DNA of 64,000 bases from Isoalcanivorax pacificus W11-5 (GTDB lineage Bacteria > Pseudomonadota > Gammaproteobacteria > Pseudomonadales > Alcanivoracaceae), in assembly GCF_000299335.2 (NCBI RefSeq), contig NZ_CP004387.1, positions 3,922,994 to 3,986,993 of the forward strand, given 5' to 3'. Positions 9,684 to 18,693 of the stretch are shown here, one piece after another (within the stretch, counting starts at the first letter, position 1; the number at the start of each line of letters is the position of its first letter). A program made the translations under genes and the position numbers. The notes under the pieces were generated by a model, which saw nothing but the letters and a program-made list of their open reading frames with translations, was not told the origin of the DNA and did no database searches.

Positions 9684-9927
9684 TCGATGCGCTCCTCGCC
9701 TCCGGGAACCCGCCGGGGCCTGTTCTGAACCAGCTCGGGAGTTTCATGCGCGGCGCCGGTCGGGGAGGCCGGGGTGCCACGCGGCGCGCATTATATACCA
9801 CAGCGGGTCTATTTCGTCACATCCAATGTGGGTTTGTCGGCCCGCTTTCCGCTGTGCCGTTGCATCTGCCGGACACAGCCGCCACCATTGCCCTGCCCCG
9901 CCCCCGGGGCGCCGTGACCGAGAGCCC

Positions 9928-10542
9928 ATGCACCCTGTAGAACGCCTGCTGCGGCAGACCCAGTTCCTGACCAGCGCCCAGCGGCTGGACCAGTGCCCCC
10001 CCGACGAAGGCCTGGAAGTGGCCTTTGCCGGCCGCTCCAATGCGGGCAAATCCAGCGCCATCAATCGCCTTACCGGCCAGAAGAGCCTGGCGCGGACCTC
10101 GAAGACCCCCGGCCGCACGCAGCTGCTGAACTTCTTTGAAGTGACCGAAGGCCGCCGGCTGGTGGACCTGCCCGGCTATGGCTACGCCAAAGTAGACCGT
10201 GCCACGCGCCAGCAGTGGCAGAAGGAGCTGGATGGCTACCTGGCCGAGCGCCGCTGCCTGCGCGGGCTGGTGCTGTTGATGGACATCCGCCATCCGCTGA
10301 AGGATTTCGACCGGATGCTGGTGGACTGGTCCGCCGAGGCCGGTATGCCGCTGCACCTGCTGCTGACCAAGGCCGACAAGCTCAGCTTCGGCCAGGCCAA
10401 GACCACCGTGATGAAGGTCGCCAGCTCGCTCAAGGGCCACCCGGCGCCGCTCACCGCGCAACTGTTCTCCTCCACCAGTGGCGCCGGCTGCGATGATGCC
10501 TGGGATCGTCTGGGCGGCTGGCTCGAACTGCCGCTGGACTGA
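9928..10542 (+). CDS. engB: Ribosome biogenesis GTP-binding protein EngB/YihA
   Basis: With the start at the ATG of MHPVERLLRQTQFLTS the protein is 204 residues, normal for EngB, an essential GTPase for 50S assembly. The reading frame runs further upstream, but that extension lacks similarity features. Seen: G1 GRSNAGKSS (residues about 34-42), the TPGRTQLLNFF switch region, G3 DLPGYGYAKV, and G4 TKADKLS. It reads towards the polA-side sRNA candidate. This reproduces the engB-sRNA-polA order of gammaproteobacteria (Spot 42 in Escherichia, ErsA in Pseudomonas). Confidence 0.96.
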   Translation: MHPVERLLRQTQFLTSAQRLDQCPPDEGLEVAFAGRSNAGKSSAINRLTGQKSLARTSKTPGRTQLLNFFEVTEGRRLVDLPGYGYAKVDRATRQQWQKELDGYLAERRCLRGLVLLMDIRHPLKDFDRMLVDWSAEAGMPLHLLLTKADKLSFGQAKTTVMKVASSLKGHPAPLTAQLFSSTSGAGCDDAWDRLGGWLELPLD

Positions 10543-10560
10543 CCGGCACCGCCTCCCACC

Positions 10561-10585
10561 TGACGCCGGCTGTCACCCGGCGTCA
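10561..10585 (+). terminator. GC hairpin just after engB
   Basis: TGACGCCGG and CCGGCGTCA pair with a 7-base loop 18 bases after the engB stop. A TTTT comes only 10 bases later, so termination here is plausible but not classic. Confidence 0.35.
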
Positions 10586-10768
10586 CTCAGCGACCTTTTA
10601 CGGCAGGTGAAGCCTGCCGCCCTCCGGCATGCGCTTGCCCACATTCGCCCGAAGCCGCGTCCACCGGGGCATTTGTCATGTCGGTGTCAAAGCTGGCACG
10701 GGGTTTGCTTTGTTAAAGACAGGTAAGAAAACCCGTTGGGGAACGGGTGCCTGGCCTGAACGGCAGGC

Positions 10769-10821
10769 AAAAAAAATCCCTGGCAGCAAATCGGGGGAAG
10801 GGAACGACTGCGCTGCCAGGG
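10769..10821 (-). terminator. Rho-independent terminator of the sRNA candidate
   Basis: A perfect 10-bp stem (CCCTGGCAGC/GCTGCCAGGG) is followed on the minus strand by ATTTTTTTT. Orientation is away from polA and towards engB. It could also terminate read-through from the DUF815/polA unit. Confidence 0.88.
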
Positions 10822-10930
10822 AGGCTTGCCGCCTCCGGTTCTCTGGGGGAAGAAACCGGAGACTAAAAAGCTGCGGACCGGCGAGGGTTACTGGGGGATC
10901 GGGGGGTACCGTTCCGCAGCTATTTCCTGT
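10769..10930 (-). ncRNA. Candidate small RNA in the Spot42/ErsA position, three C-rich hairpin loops
   Basis: Between engB and the polA unit the minus strand holds a promoter-like element followed by three stem-loops and a clean terminator. Hairpin 1 has arms 10913-10920 and 10870-10877 (GCTGCGGA/TCCGCAGC) followed by TTTTT. Hairpin 2 has arms 10854-10861 and 10833-10840 (AACCGGAG/CTCCGGTT read on the plus strand). Hairpin 3 has arms 10812-10821 and 10778-10787 (10 bp) followed by eight Us. All three loops expose a run of five or six Cs (CCCCCC and CCCCC, CUUCCCCC, CCUUCCCCC). No credible ORF covers it. Position and direction equal those of Spot 42 and ErsA. I could not compare the primary sequence, and homology is inferred from synteny only. 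Hairpin 1 could also end a shorter form of about 65 nt. Confidence 0.75.
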
Positions 10931-10935
10931 GACTC

Positions 10936-10966
10936 ATTGTATCGGGCCGGAGTTCCCGGTTTTCAA
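10936..10966 (-). promoter_or_regulatory. Promoter of the sRNA candidate
   Basis: On the minus strand TACAAT (10936-10941) is a near-perfect -10 box with TTGAAA (10961-10966) 19 bases upstream, somewhat longer than the optimal spacing. Overlapping it, GAACTC followed after 17 bases by TCACA resembles an extracytoplasmic sigma (AlgU/RpoE) promoter (GAACTT-N16/17-TCTGA). ErsA is known to be AlgU-dependent in Pseudomonas. Which sigma factor is used cannot be decided by reading. Confidence 0.5.
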
Positions 10967-11179
10967 CTTTTCTGCTCCGGAACTCTACTCTTTTACAGAT
11001 TTTACCGTTTGGCACAACACTGGCGTGTTTTTTCTTGCGGTGCGTCACACGGAACGCGTGCGTCACCGGACAAACGGTCCTCAGAAACGGTTCGGCGCCT
11101 TCACCAGACACCCCTCCTGCACACTGCTGCCCGGCGCGCCAACGACGCGTGAAGGCAGGCGCCCTCCGTCGCCCTCTGA

Positions 11180-11944
11180 TCAGATATCACCACTGTGCTG
11201 ATTCCAGAACTGCCGTGCCGTTCGCCCGGAGCGCCCGCCCTTTTCCATCGAAAACCGCCGCGCCAGGGTATGTAACTGCTCACGATCATTCACCGCCGGA
11301 AACAGGTGGTCGATCATCTCGAAATACTGCTGCTCGGAAATCGGGTAGAACGACAGCCCCAGGCCAAAACGGTCTGCCAGGGAGATCTTTTCCTCAACGG
11401 CGTCACCCAGGTGCAATTCGCCATCCACCACGCGGCTGGCGGCGTTGTCACGGTGGTATTCCGGCAGCAGGTGCCGGCGGTTGGACGTCGCATAGATGCG
11501 CACGTTTTCCGGCGGCAATTCGATTGAGCCTTCCAGCACGGTTTTCAGGTGTTTGTAGCCACGCTCACCCTCGTCAAAGGACAGGTCATCGCAGTAAATG
11601 ACGAAACGCTGTGCGCGTTCGCGAATATCGTCGACGATTTCCGGCAGCGACGCCAGTTCGTCCTTGTCCACTTCAATCAGCCTCAGCCCTTGCGGCGCAA
11701 ATTCATTCAGCACCGCTTTCACCAGTGATGACTTGCCGGTGCCGCGGCTGCCCCAGAGCAACACATGGTTGCAGGGTTCGCCCGCCAGGAAGCGCTCGGT
11801 GTTGCGTACCAGTTTGCCTTTCTGGGTGTCGACACCGAGCAGGTCATCGAGACGAATCGGATCAAGGTGCCGCACAGCTCGCAGTTGCCGGTTATGGGCG
11901 CGCCAGACCGCAGCAGTGGTCAGTTTCCAGTCGATACTGCTCAT
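11180..11944 (-). CDS. DUF815-family AAA+ ATPase
   Basis: The 254-residue protein has Walker A GSRGTGKSS (about residues 65-73), a Walker B-like FVIYCDDLSFD, a sensor-type YATSNRRHLLP and an arginine-rich middle. This layout fits the DUF815 (YjeP/PA-type) AAA+ ATPases, a widespread family without a firmly established role. It starts 3 bases after the polA stop on the same strand, so it is very likely co-transcribed with polA. In many genomes Spot42/ErsA follows polA directly, and here this ATPase is inserted between polA and the sRNA. No signal peptide or membrane segment is seen. Confidence 0.85.
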   Translation of the reverse strand: MSSIDWKLTTAAVWRAHNRQLRAVRHLDPIRLDDLLGVDTQKGKLVRNTERFLAGEPCNHVLLWGSRGTGKSSLVKAVLNEFAPQGLRLIEVDKDELASLPEIVDDIRERAQRFVIYCDDLSFDEGERGYKHLKTVLEGSIELPPENVRIYATSNRRHLLPEYHRDNAASRVVDGELHLGDAVEEKISLADRFGLGLSFYPISEQQYFEMIDHLFPAVNDREQLHTLARRFSMEKGGRSGRTARQFWNQHSGDI

Positions 11945-11947
11945 GAA

Positions 11948-14674
11948 TCAGTGCGCCTCGTCCCAGTTGTCGCCTATGCCGGCATCCACCACCAGCGGCA
12001 CCTTCAGGTCTGCAGCGCCACTCATCAATGCGGTCGCTTCATTGATCAGGGTATCCACCTGTTTCTCGTCGACCTCGAATACCAGTTCATCGTGCACCTG
12101 CATGATCATCAGCGCGTCGATACCGCTGTCTGTCAGCCACTGGTCCACGCGGAGCATGGCGCGCTTGATGATGTCTGCCGCCGTGCCCTGCATCGGCGCG
12201 TTGATGGCAGTGCGCTCCGCAGCCTGGCGCATGGCCGCGTTGCGGCTGCCGATTTCCGGGAGGTACAGGCGGCGGCCGAACAGCGTTTCCACATAACCCT
12301 GTTCGGCGGCCTTGGCGCGTGTGCTGTCCATGTATTCGCGCACACCGGGATAGCGCTCGAAATAACGGTTGATGTAATCCTGCGCCTCGCCGCGTGGCAC
12401 ACCCAGCTGTTTCGCCAGGCCGAATGCACTCATGCCGTAGATCAGGCCAAAGTTGATCGCTTTGGCGTTGCGGCGCTCGTTGTCGGTCACCGCATCAAGG
12501 GATTTTTCCCACACTTCTGCCGCCGTTGCGCGGTGAATATCCAGGCCGTGTGCAAACGCATCCAGCAGCCCTTTGTCGCCACTGAGGTGCGCCATGATAC
12601 GCAACTCGATCTGCGAATAGTCAGCCGCGACGATCTTGCGCCCGGCGGGCGCCCGGAACGCCTGGCGAATGCGACGCCCTTCTTCGCTGCGCACGGGAAT
12701 GTTCTGCAGGTTCGGGTCGCTGGACGACAGCCGCCCGGTCGCGGCCACGGCCTGATGGTAAGAGGTATGCACGCGGCCACTGCGCGGCTGCACCATCTCC
12801 GGCAGCTTGTCGGTGTAGGTACTTTTCAGCTTGTTCATCGCGCGGTGCGCCATGATGACACTGGGCAGTTCATATTCCAGCGCCAGCTCGGCCAGCACCG
12901 GCTCGGCAGTGGACGGCGCGCCTTTCGGTGTTTTCTTGATCACCGGGATATTCTGTTCGGTATAGAGAATCTCACCAAGCTGCTTGGTGGAATTGAGGTT
13001 GAACGGGCGCCCGGCGATCTCGTGCGCCTGCTTTTCCAGCGCGGCCATTTTTTTCGCCAGTTCCTGGCTTTGCAGGCGCAACATGCCGGCATCCACGTAG
13101 CAGCCGTTGCGTTCAATGCGTGACAGCACGCTGACCAGCGGCACTTCGATCTCACGGAACACGCGGGCCAATGTCGGGATCGCCTCCAGACGTGGCCAGA
13201 GTGTTTCGTGCAGGCGCAGGGTAATGTCCGCGTCTTCCGCCGCATAGGGCGCGGCGTCATCAATCGCGATCTGATTGAAGGTGAGCTGCTTGGCGCCTTT
13301 GCCCGCAATGTCCTCGAAGGCGATATTGCGATGGCCCAGAAACTTCAGCGCCAGCGAATCCATGTCGTGGCGGGTGGCGACGGAATCCAGCACGTAGGAT
13401 TCCAGCATGGTGTCGTACTCCACCCCGCGCAGCGTAATGTCGTACTGGGCCAGCACGCTCATGTCGTACTTGAGGTTCTGGCCGATCTTTTTCAGGCCCG
13501 GATCTTCCAGCAACGGCTTGAGTTTCTTCAGCACCGCGTCGCGGTCGAGCTGGTCGGGCGCACCGGGGTAATCGTGCGCCACCGGGACATAGGCGGCCTC
13601 ACCCGGCGAAATGGCAAAGGAAACACCGACCAGTTCCGCCTGCATGTAATCCAGGCTGGTGGTTTCGGTATCAAAGGCAAACAGCTTTGCCGCAACCAAT
13701 CGTTGCAGCCAGTCATCCAGCGTTGCGTCGTCGGTGATGGTGACGTAACTGGCGCGATCAATGCTGGTCTCGGCGGTGACGTCCTCGGGCACCTCCTCGC
13801 CGTCGAGTATTTCCAGCAACCAGCTTTTGAATTCCAGCGTGCGGTACTGCTCTGCCAGGGCCACCTTGTCCGGCTCGCGCAGGGTCAGTTCGTCGAAGGT
13901 CTCGTTCAGCACGCAATCCAGCTTGATGGTGGCCAGCTGGTAGGACAGGAACGCCTGGTCACGATGCTCTTCGAGCTTTTTCGGCAGGGTCTTGGCACCG
14001 CGAATCGGCAACGCCGGCACCTTGTCCAGATTGTCGTAGAGCGTCGTCAGGCTGCCGATGCCCTGCAGCAATCCCAACGCCGTCTTTTCACCGACACCCG
14101 GCACGCCGGGGATGTTGTCGACCTTGTCGCCCATCAGCGCCAGCAGATCGATGATCAGCTCCGGGCCAACACCGAATTTTTCCACCACACCGTCAGGGTC
14201 GAGCACCGTGCCGGTCATGGTATTGACCAGCGTGATGTGACCGTCCACCAGTTGTGCCATGTCCTTGTCGCCGGTGGAGATCACCACCGGCTGGCCGGCG
14301 GCGGCGGCCTGCCGGGCGAGCGTGCCGATCACGTCGTCGGCTTCCACACCCTCTTCCACGATCAGCGGCAGCCCCATGGCACGGATCAGCGTGTACAGCG
14401 GTTCCACCTGTGCGCGCAGTTCATCCGGCATCGGCGGGCGCTGGGCTTTGTACTGTTCAAACAGTTCGTCGCGGAAGGTTTTACCCTTGGCATCGAATAC
14501 CACGGCCATGCGTTCGGGCTGATAGTCCGCCAGCAGTTTGCGCAGCATGCTGGCGACGCCGCGCACCGCGCCGGTCGGCTGGCCGGACGAGGTGGCCAGG
14601 GGCGGCAGGGCATGAAAGGCTCGGTACAGGTAGGACGAGCCGTCTACCAGGACGAGGGGTTTCGGTTGTGACAT
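11948..14674 (-). CDS. polA: DNA polymerase I
   Basis: Starting at [20 protein letters not shown] the protein is 908 residues, typical for PolA. The open frame extends 20 codons upstream without family resemblance. Three domains are visible: a 5'-3' exonuclease with [14 protein letters not shown] and [18 protein letters not shown], a 3'-5' exonuclease with the intact [11 protein letters not shown] Exo I acidic pair, and a polymerase domain with [16 protein letters not shown] (motif A), the [16 protein letters not shown]-helix and VHDELVFEV (motif C). It performs repair synthesis and Okazaki-fragment primer removal. Both nuclease activities look intact. Confidence 0.98.
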   Translation of the reverse strand: MSQPKPLVLVDGSSYLYRAFHALPPLATSSGQPTGAVRGVASMLRKLLADYQPERMAVVFDAKGKTFRDELFEQYKAQRPPMPDELRAQVEPLYTLIRAMGLPLIVEEGVEADDVIGTLARQAAAAGQPVVISTGDKDMAQLVDGHITLVNTMTGTVLDPDGVVEKFGVGPELIIDLLALMGDKVDNIPGVPGVGEKTALGLLQGIGSLTTLYDNLDKVPALPIRGAKTLPKKLEEHRDQAFLSYQLATIKLDCVLNETFDELTLREPDKVALAEQYRTLEFKSWLLEILDGEEVPEDVTAETSIDRASYVTITDDATLDDWLQRLVAAKLFAFDTETTSLDYMQAELVGVSFAISPGEAAYVPVAHDYPGAPDQLDRDAVLKKLKPLLEDPGLKKIGQNLKYDMSVLAQYDITLRGVEYDTMLESYVLDSVATRHDMDSLALKFLGHRNIAFEDIAGKGAKQLTFNQIAIDDAAPYAAEDADITLRLHETLWPRLEAIPTLARVFREIEVPLVSVLSRIERNGCYVDAGMLRLQSQELAKKMAALEKQAHEIAGRPFNLNSTKQLGEILYTEQNIPVIKKTPKGAPSTAEPVLAELALEYELPSVIMAHRAMNKLKSTYTDKLPEMVQPRSGRVHTSYHQAVAATGRLSSSDPNLQNIPVRSEEGRRIRQAFRAPAGRKIVAADYSQIELRIMAHLSGDKGLLDAFAHGLDIHRATAAEVWEKSLDAVTDNERRNAKAINFGLIYGMSAFGLAKQLGVPRGEAQDYINRYFERYPGVREYMDSTRAKAAEQGYVETLFGRRLYLPEIGSRNAAMRQAAERTAINAPMQGTAADIIKRAMLRVDQWLTDSGIDALMIMQVHDELVFEVDEKQVDTLINEATALMSGAADLKVPLVVDAGIGDNWDEAH

Positions 14675-14746
14675 GGCGTGCGGGCCTGTTCGCGGCTGGA
14701 GAGAGCATCTTGCCGCAGGCCCGCCAGATTTCAACCGTTTGCTGCG

Positions 14747-15352
14747 TCAGAACAGAAACACGGCGGCCAGTTCGATGGCGTCCAGGGCCAGGGTGTCGCG
14801 GTCCACGTAACGCATGAATTCCACACTCAGCGCCAGCGCCGGTTGTGGCTGCCAGTAACCGCCCAGTCCCCAGCTCAGACTGGTATCGTCGTTGCGTTCG
14901 GTATCGCTGCGGCAGGCACCGGCGTTGCAGCGCCGCAGGCGGGTGCGGATCTGCGCGTCAGAGAGGCCGGCAAAGGCCCGCGCGTAAACATGCTCTGCCA
15001 GTGGCAACCGCGCCAGGACCAGTGCCGAGGCCAGATGATCAAGACTGTCGTCACGGCGCGCACTGCCGCTACCGACGGCGCGTTCGTCCCGGTCGGCAAC
15101 GATGCCGCGCGCGATGCGCAACTCGGTGCCGAACATATCGTCCATCATGCCGCCGACCCGCAGCCCCAGCGTCAGCGGCCTGGCATCGAGGTGCCCGAAA
15201 TCCAGCGTCGTCTGCGCGGCACTGACCGCCACCCAGAAACGCGGCTGGTCACGGTAGACGGACACATCGGCCAACGCAGGCCGGGCGGAAAGCATCAGCA
15301 AAAAAAGCAGACAGGCCAGCCGGCCGGCGCGCGGCCATCCCCGGTATCGCAT
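14747..15352 (-). CDS. Small outer-membrane beta-barrel protein, unknown function
   Basis: From the ATG at 15352 (MRYRGWPRAGRLACLLFLL) the protein has a signal peptide ending ALA-D near residue 28. The remaining roughly 170 residues alternate polar and hydrophobic residues with aromatic girdles and end in a terminal phenylalanine (AAVFLF), the BAM recognition signal. An RCNAGACR loop may hold a disulfide. The family is like short OmpA/OmpW-size barrels, and I cannot assign a specific one. It lies between polA and a TetR gene, where pseudomonads often have a DUF2782 gene. The open frame continues upstream to 15433, but the signal peptide defines this start. Confidence 0.7.
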   Translation of the reverse strand: MRYRGWPRAGRLACLLFLLMLSARPALADVSVYRDQPRFWVAVSAAQTTLDFGHLDARPLTLGLRVGGMMDDMFGTELRIARGIVADRDERAVGSGSARRDDSLDHLASALVLARLPLAEHVYARAFAGLSDAQIRTRLRRCNAGACRSDTERNDDTSLSWGLGGYWQPQPALALSVEFMRYVDRDTLALDAIELAAVFLF

Positions 15353-15518
15353 GCGGAACTCCGTTGTTGTTATACGCCCTTCCCAGGGCCTGTTATCAGC
15401 GCCGTGGCGCTGTCGGTACGTGCGCACCGCCAATGCCCGGCTGCACGTTTTTTATGCGTTCCGCGAGTTATAACGCAGCCACCGGGCAAACGGCACGGTG
15501 GCCCGACGAACAGCAGCA

Positions 15519-16148
15519 TCAGTTGCGGGGCAGTTCACACAAGCCGGCGTGGAACAGCGCTGCGGCAAAGCGCGCGGCGTAGTCCGGGTCCAGCGGGCGG
15601 CGGCTGACCATCACCCGGCTGATTTCGTGACCCACGCCCACGAAGGCCGCTGCGATGTATTCGCTGTCGGCGTCTGGCAGCCAGCCACGCGTCTTGGCGT
15701 CGTCGATGTCCTCGACCAGATGCTCCATGGCCAGACAGAACATCGGGATACGATTGAGGCTGCCAATGGAGGTTTCGTGCCGTCGCGCCAGCTCGAAGCT
15801 GACCGGATTGGCGGCCAGCCCGCGAAAGTAGGCTTCGTAGCCGAAGCGCACGAACTCGGCCTGGCTGGTCGCCTTGCGACGGAACTCGCGCACGGATTCC
15901 GCCACCCGGCCGATATGTTCATCAACAATTGCGGCAAACAGCGCTTCTTTATCGGCGAAGTAGTTGTAGAAGGTGCCCAGGGCAAGATCGGTGGCGTTGA
16001 CGATGTCCCGGACGGTGGTGGCCTCGAAACCCTTTTCCAGAAAGATGTCCGTGGCGGCGGCGATCAGGGTTTCCCGGTTGCGTAGTTTGGTCAGTTCACG
16101 CTTGCCCTGGCATGGTTCGCCACGGGCAGCCAGTCGTTGCGTATGCAT
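15519..16148 (-). CDS. TetR/AcrR-family transcriptional regulator
   Basis: This 209-residue regulator starts at MHTQRLAARG, with AGGAGG 8 bases upstream of the ATG. The N-terminal helix-turn-helix reads LIAAATDIFLEKGFEATTVRD, then LALGTFYNYFADKEALFAAI, a canonical TetR DNA-binding domain at about residues 28-75. The C-terminal ligand domain does not reveal a substrate. It is divergent from thrB across a 276-base gap. The same open frame runs on antisense through thrB, but that extension is a shadow. Confidence 0.92.
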   Translation of the reverse strand: MHTQRLAARGEPCQGKRELTKLRNRETLIAAATDIFLEKGFEATTVRDIVNATDLALGTFYNYFADKEALFAAIVDEHIGRVAESVREFRRKATSQAEFVRFGYEAYFRGLAANPVSFELARRHETSIGSLNRIPMFCLAMEHLVEDIDDAKTRGWLPDADSEYIAAAFVGVGHEISRVMVSRRPLDPDYAARFAAALFHAGLCELPRN

Positions 16149-16424
16149 GGCCGATGCCTCCTGCATTGGGCCGTCCGCGAAGCAGAGCGCGGACTTGATA
16201 TCCGGCGATAATCCACTGGCATGATGCGCACGCCCGGGCCCCTTCCCTGCCTGGCGTGCACCGGCTTTATTGCCAGTGCCGGATGATAAGGTGATCGAAC
16301 ACCCGCATTGCAGTCCATGCGCCGACGAATGGCAAGTGGCGGCAGTTTGCCAGCACACCAGTACCAATTTCTTCACGTACATGCCCGCACGCATACGTTT
16401 CAACCCGGCGCTATACTCTCGCCC

Positions 16425-17345
16425 ATGACTGTCTTCACACCCCTGACACCCGACCAGATCAGTGCCCTGCTCGCAGAGCATCAACTCACCCTGTTGCACC
16501 AGCGGCCGATCAGCGAGGGCATCGAGAACAGCAATTATCTGCTGGAAGCACGTCGTGCCAACGGCATCCCCGTGGCGCTGGTGCTGACGGTGTTCGAGAC
16601 TCTGCCGGCGGACAGCCTGCCGTGGTTCATCGAGCTGCTGCACCGGCTGCAGGCCCGGGGGCTGTTCGTGCCGGCCCCGTTGGGCGGCACGCAGGCATTG
16701 ATGGAAGTGGCCGGCAAACCGGCTTTTCTCGTACCGAAACTCTCCGGACACCATCTTGCCCGGGCCGACGGCACCCAACTCGCCACGCTCGGCAGTGCAC
16801 TGGCACAGATCCATCTGACACAGGCCCCTGAAAACCTCACCGCACCGCCAAATCCGATGCAGCAACTGGCCACACTGGTGGACAACCACCTGCACCGCCT
16901 GCCCGGCCCCGACCGGGCCCGTGCGGAAACACTGCTTACCCGCTGGCAACAGCGGCTGCCGACGCCGGTGCTCTGCCACGGCGACCTGTTTCGCGACAAC
17001 GTGCTGTTCAACGGCCAGCAACTCACCGGCCTGCTGGATTTCTACAACGCCGGTGAAGCACCGGCGGAATACGACCTGGCGGTGACCATGAATGACTGGT
17101 GCCTGGATGCTGCACGGCGACCGGTGCCGGCACTGGAAACCGCGCTGCTCAACGGCTACCAGCATGTGCGCCCGCTGGACATGGCCGCGCGCATGCGGCT
17201 GCCGCTGGCACTGGCCATCGCGGCGCTGCGTTTCTGGCTGTCGCGGCTGGGGGCGGAGCAGCCCGGTGAGGAGGTGATTGGCCAGGGCAGCAAGGACCCG
17301 GCGGAGTTCGAGGTGCTGTTCCGGTTACGCGCGGACGCGCTGTAG
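16425..17345 (+). CDS. thrB: Homoserine kinase, APH-type (ThrB)
   Basis: The 306-residue protein has the aminoglycoside-phosphotransferase-like fold used by pseudomonad ThrB: EGIENSNYLLEA near residue 28, Brenner-type catalytic HGDLFRDNVLF near 186 and the metal-binding LLDFYNAG near 206. It phosphorylates homoserine in threonine synthesis. The start ATG at 16425 begins MTVFTPLTPDQI, and upstream in-frame codons are unlike the family. Proximity to polA and znu genes matches Pseudomonas gene order. Confidence 0.93.
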   Translation: MTVFTPLTPDQISALLAEHQLTLLHQRPISEGIENSNYLLEARRANGIPVALVLTVFETLPADSLPWFIELLHRLQARGLFVPAPLGGTQALMEVAGKPAFLVPKLSGHHLARADGTQLATLGSALAQIHLTQAPENLTAPPNPMQQLATLVDNHLHRLPGPDRARAETLLTRWQQRLPTPVLCHGDLFRDNVLFNGQQLTGLLDFYNAGEAPAEYDLAVTMNDWCLDAARRPVPALETALLNGYQHVRPLDMAARMRLPLALAIAALRFWLSRLGAEQPGEEVIGQGSKDPAEFEVLFRLRADAL

Positions 17346-17356
17346 CCAGGCTGCCG

Positions 17357-18493
17357 TCAGGCTTCGCGGATCATCGTCGTCAGCCGCTGGTGCCAGGCGA
17401 CATCCTCCCAGAAACCGGGGCTGTGCGGGCGCGCGTGCAGGCCGGTGGTAATCACCGGAATGCCTTCTTCCAGTGCCGCCATCACCATGTGCTCGGACAC
17501 CAGGCGCACCCAGTCCCAGTCCAGCGCGCTTTCGCGGGCATCGTGCACATAACCTTCGCCCAGGATCGGCGCCAGCCGGCGCATGCGGGCAAACTCGGCC
17601 TGCTGGTGCAGGCGTCGTCCGGCGCGACGGCTCCACTGGCTCTGCCGGGCGCGGTACAGCAGCGCCGCCACGCGGCTTTGCAGCCGGCTCGCCACGGCCG
17701 GGGCCACGGGGGTCAGCATTTCACCGCTGGCAAACCGGAAACGCGGGTCGTCGCTGAGCCAGGCGTGGGTGTCGAGAAAATCCAGTTCGCTGGTGTCGAG
17801 CTGCCGGATGTTGTCTTCCTGCGTAGCCGCCACGGACACGCCGTATCGGTAGTGCGGATACAGTGCCCGCAACGAACGCGGCACCTCCAGCAGATACTCT
17901 TCCACCCGCCGGCAAACCCCGCCCGACCAGCCGAGCATCTGCGGTAGCGGGTTGCGCGGGTGGCTGGCAAAAATGCGCCGGTAGGCACCGTGGGCGCAGG
18001 GCGCCTGGGGAAATTCGTGGCAGAAATCCACGCCCAGGATCAGGTCGGCGTAGCCTTCGTTTTCAATGAAAGCGAGCGTTTCTGCCCAGACGCGGACAAA
18101 GTCCTGTGGCCGTCGCACAAAGGACCGGCGTGCCTGGGTATCAGGCATGAACCAGCTGGTGAGCCACAGGCTGATGCCGTGGGCACGGGCGCGGCGCAAC
18201 ATTTCCACCAGCGTTTTACGCGGCTGCACCTGCACCGGCACGCGGGCGCCACGGCGCAGGTCGAGCCCTTCGGGCAACACGTCGAAACGGTCCTGGGTCA
18301 GCCCGCTTTCACCACGGGCCAGCAGATGGGGGAAGGGGTCCAGGCGCAGGGCGTTGTAGCCCCGTTCGGCCAGCTCGGCAAACACCTTGTCCAGATCGCG
18401 GTACTCACTGGCGCGGCCGTCACGGCGGGTCAGCCAGGAATAATCCCAGCAAGCCAGCGCCAGGCGCGGTGTGCTGCCCGCCTCTCCCACCAT
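17357..18493 (-). CDS. Cellulase-like (TIM-barrel) protein, no secretion signal
   Basis: From MVGEAGSTPRLALACWDYSW the protein is 378 residues. Features seen: ACWDYSWLTRRD near the start, GYNALRLDPFPHLLA, SLWLTSWFMPDTQ, LILGVDFCHEFP (a possible acid/base pair at the barrel) and VITTGLHARPHSPGFWEDV near the end. This organisation resembles Pfam 'sugar-binding cellulase-like' TIM-barrel proteins. No signal peptide is evident, so a cytoplasmic glycosidase or sugar-binding role is more likely than polysaccharide digestion. An upstream ATG at 18652 would add 53 residues with no recognisable signal. It stops 11 bases past the convergent thrB. Confidence 0.65.
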   Translation of the reverse strand: MVGEAGSTPRLALACWDYSWLTRRDGRASEYRDLDKVFAELAERGYNALRLDPFPHLLARGESGLTQDRFDVLPEGLDLRRGARVPVQVQPRKTLVEMLRRARAHGISLWLTSWFMPDTQARRSFVRRPQDFVRVWAETLAFIENEGYADLILGVDFCHEFPQAPCAHGAYRRIFASHPRNPLPQMLGWSGGVCRRVEEYLLEVPRSLRALYPHYRYGVSVAATQEDNIRQLDTSELDFLDTHAWLSDDPRFRFASGEMLTPVAPAVASRLQSRVAALLYRARQSQWSRRAGRRLHQQAEFARMRRLAPILGEGYVHDARESALDWDWVRLVSEHMVMAALEEGIPVITTGLHARPHSPGFWEDVAWHQRLTTMIREA

Positions 18494-18693
18494 CAGACAC
18501 CCTGAATACAAAAAAAGACGGTCCAGCATACGCATTTGCGCGCTGGCGACAATGGGCCTGCCGCATATCGGCCCGGGCTGCCTGATCAGCCCTGATCGCA
18601 TTACAGTAGACCCGACCCGCAACCGGAGAAGCGCCCGTGGCCCGCCCGGCAATCACTGACATTTTCACAGGCTCGAACACCCCGCCCTGCACC

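Noticed and set aside
10769-10930. Plus-strand reading of the three hairpins as an RsmY/RsmZ-like RNA with GGGGGA loops
   Set aside because: The promoter, both T-runs and the gene-order precedent are all on the minus strand. The plus strand has no terminator.
15519-17165. Long minus-strand frame of 548 codons through thrB into the TetR gene
   Set aside because: Only the last 209 residues are TetR with a good SD sequence. The rest is antisense to thrB, which has intact kinase motifs.
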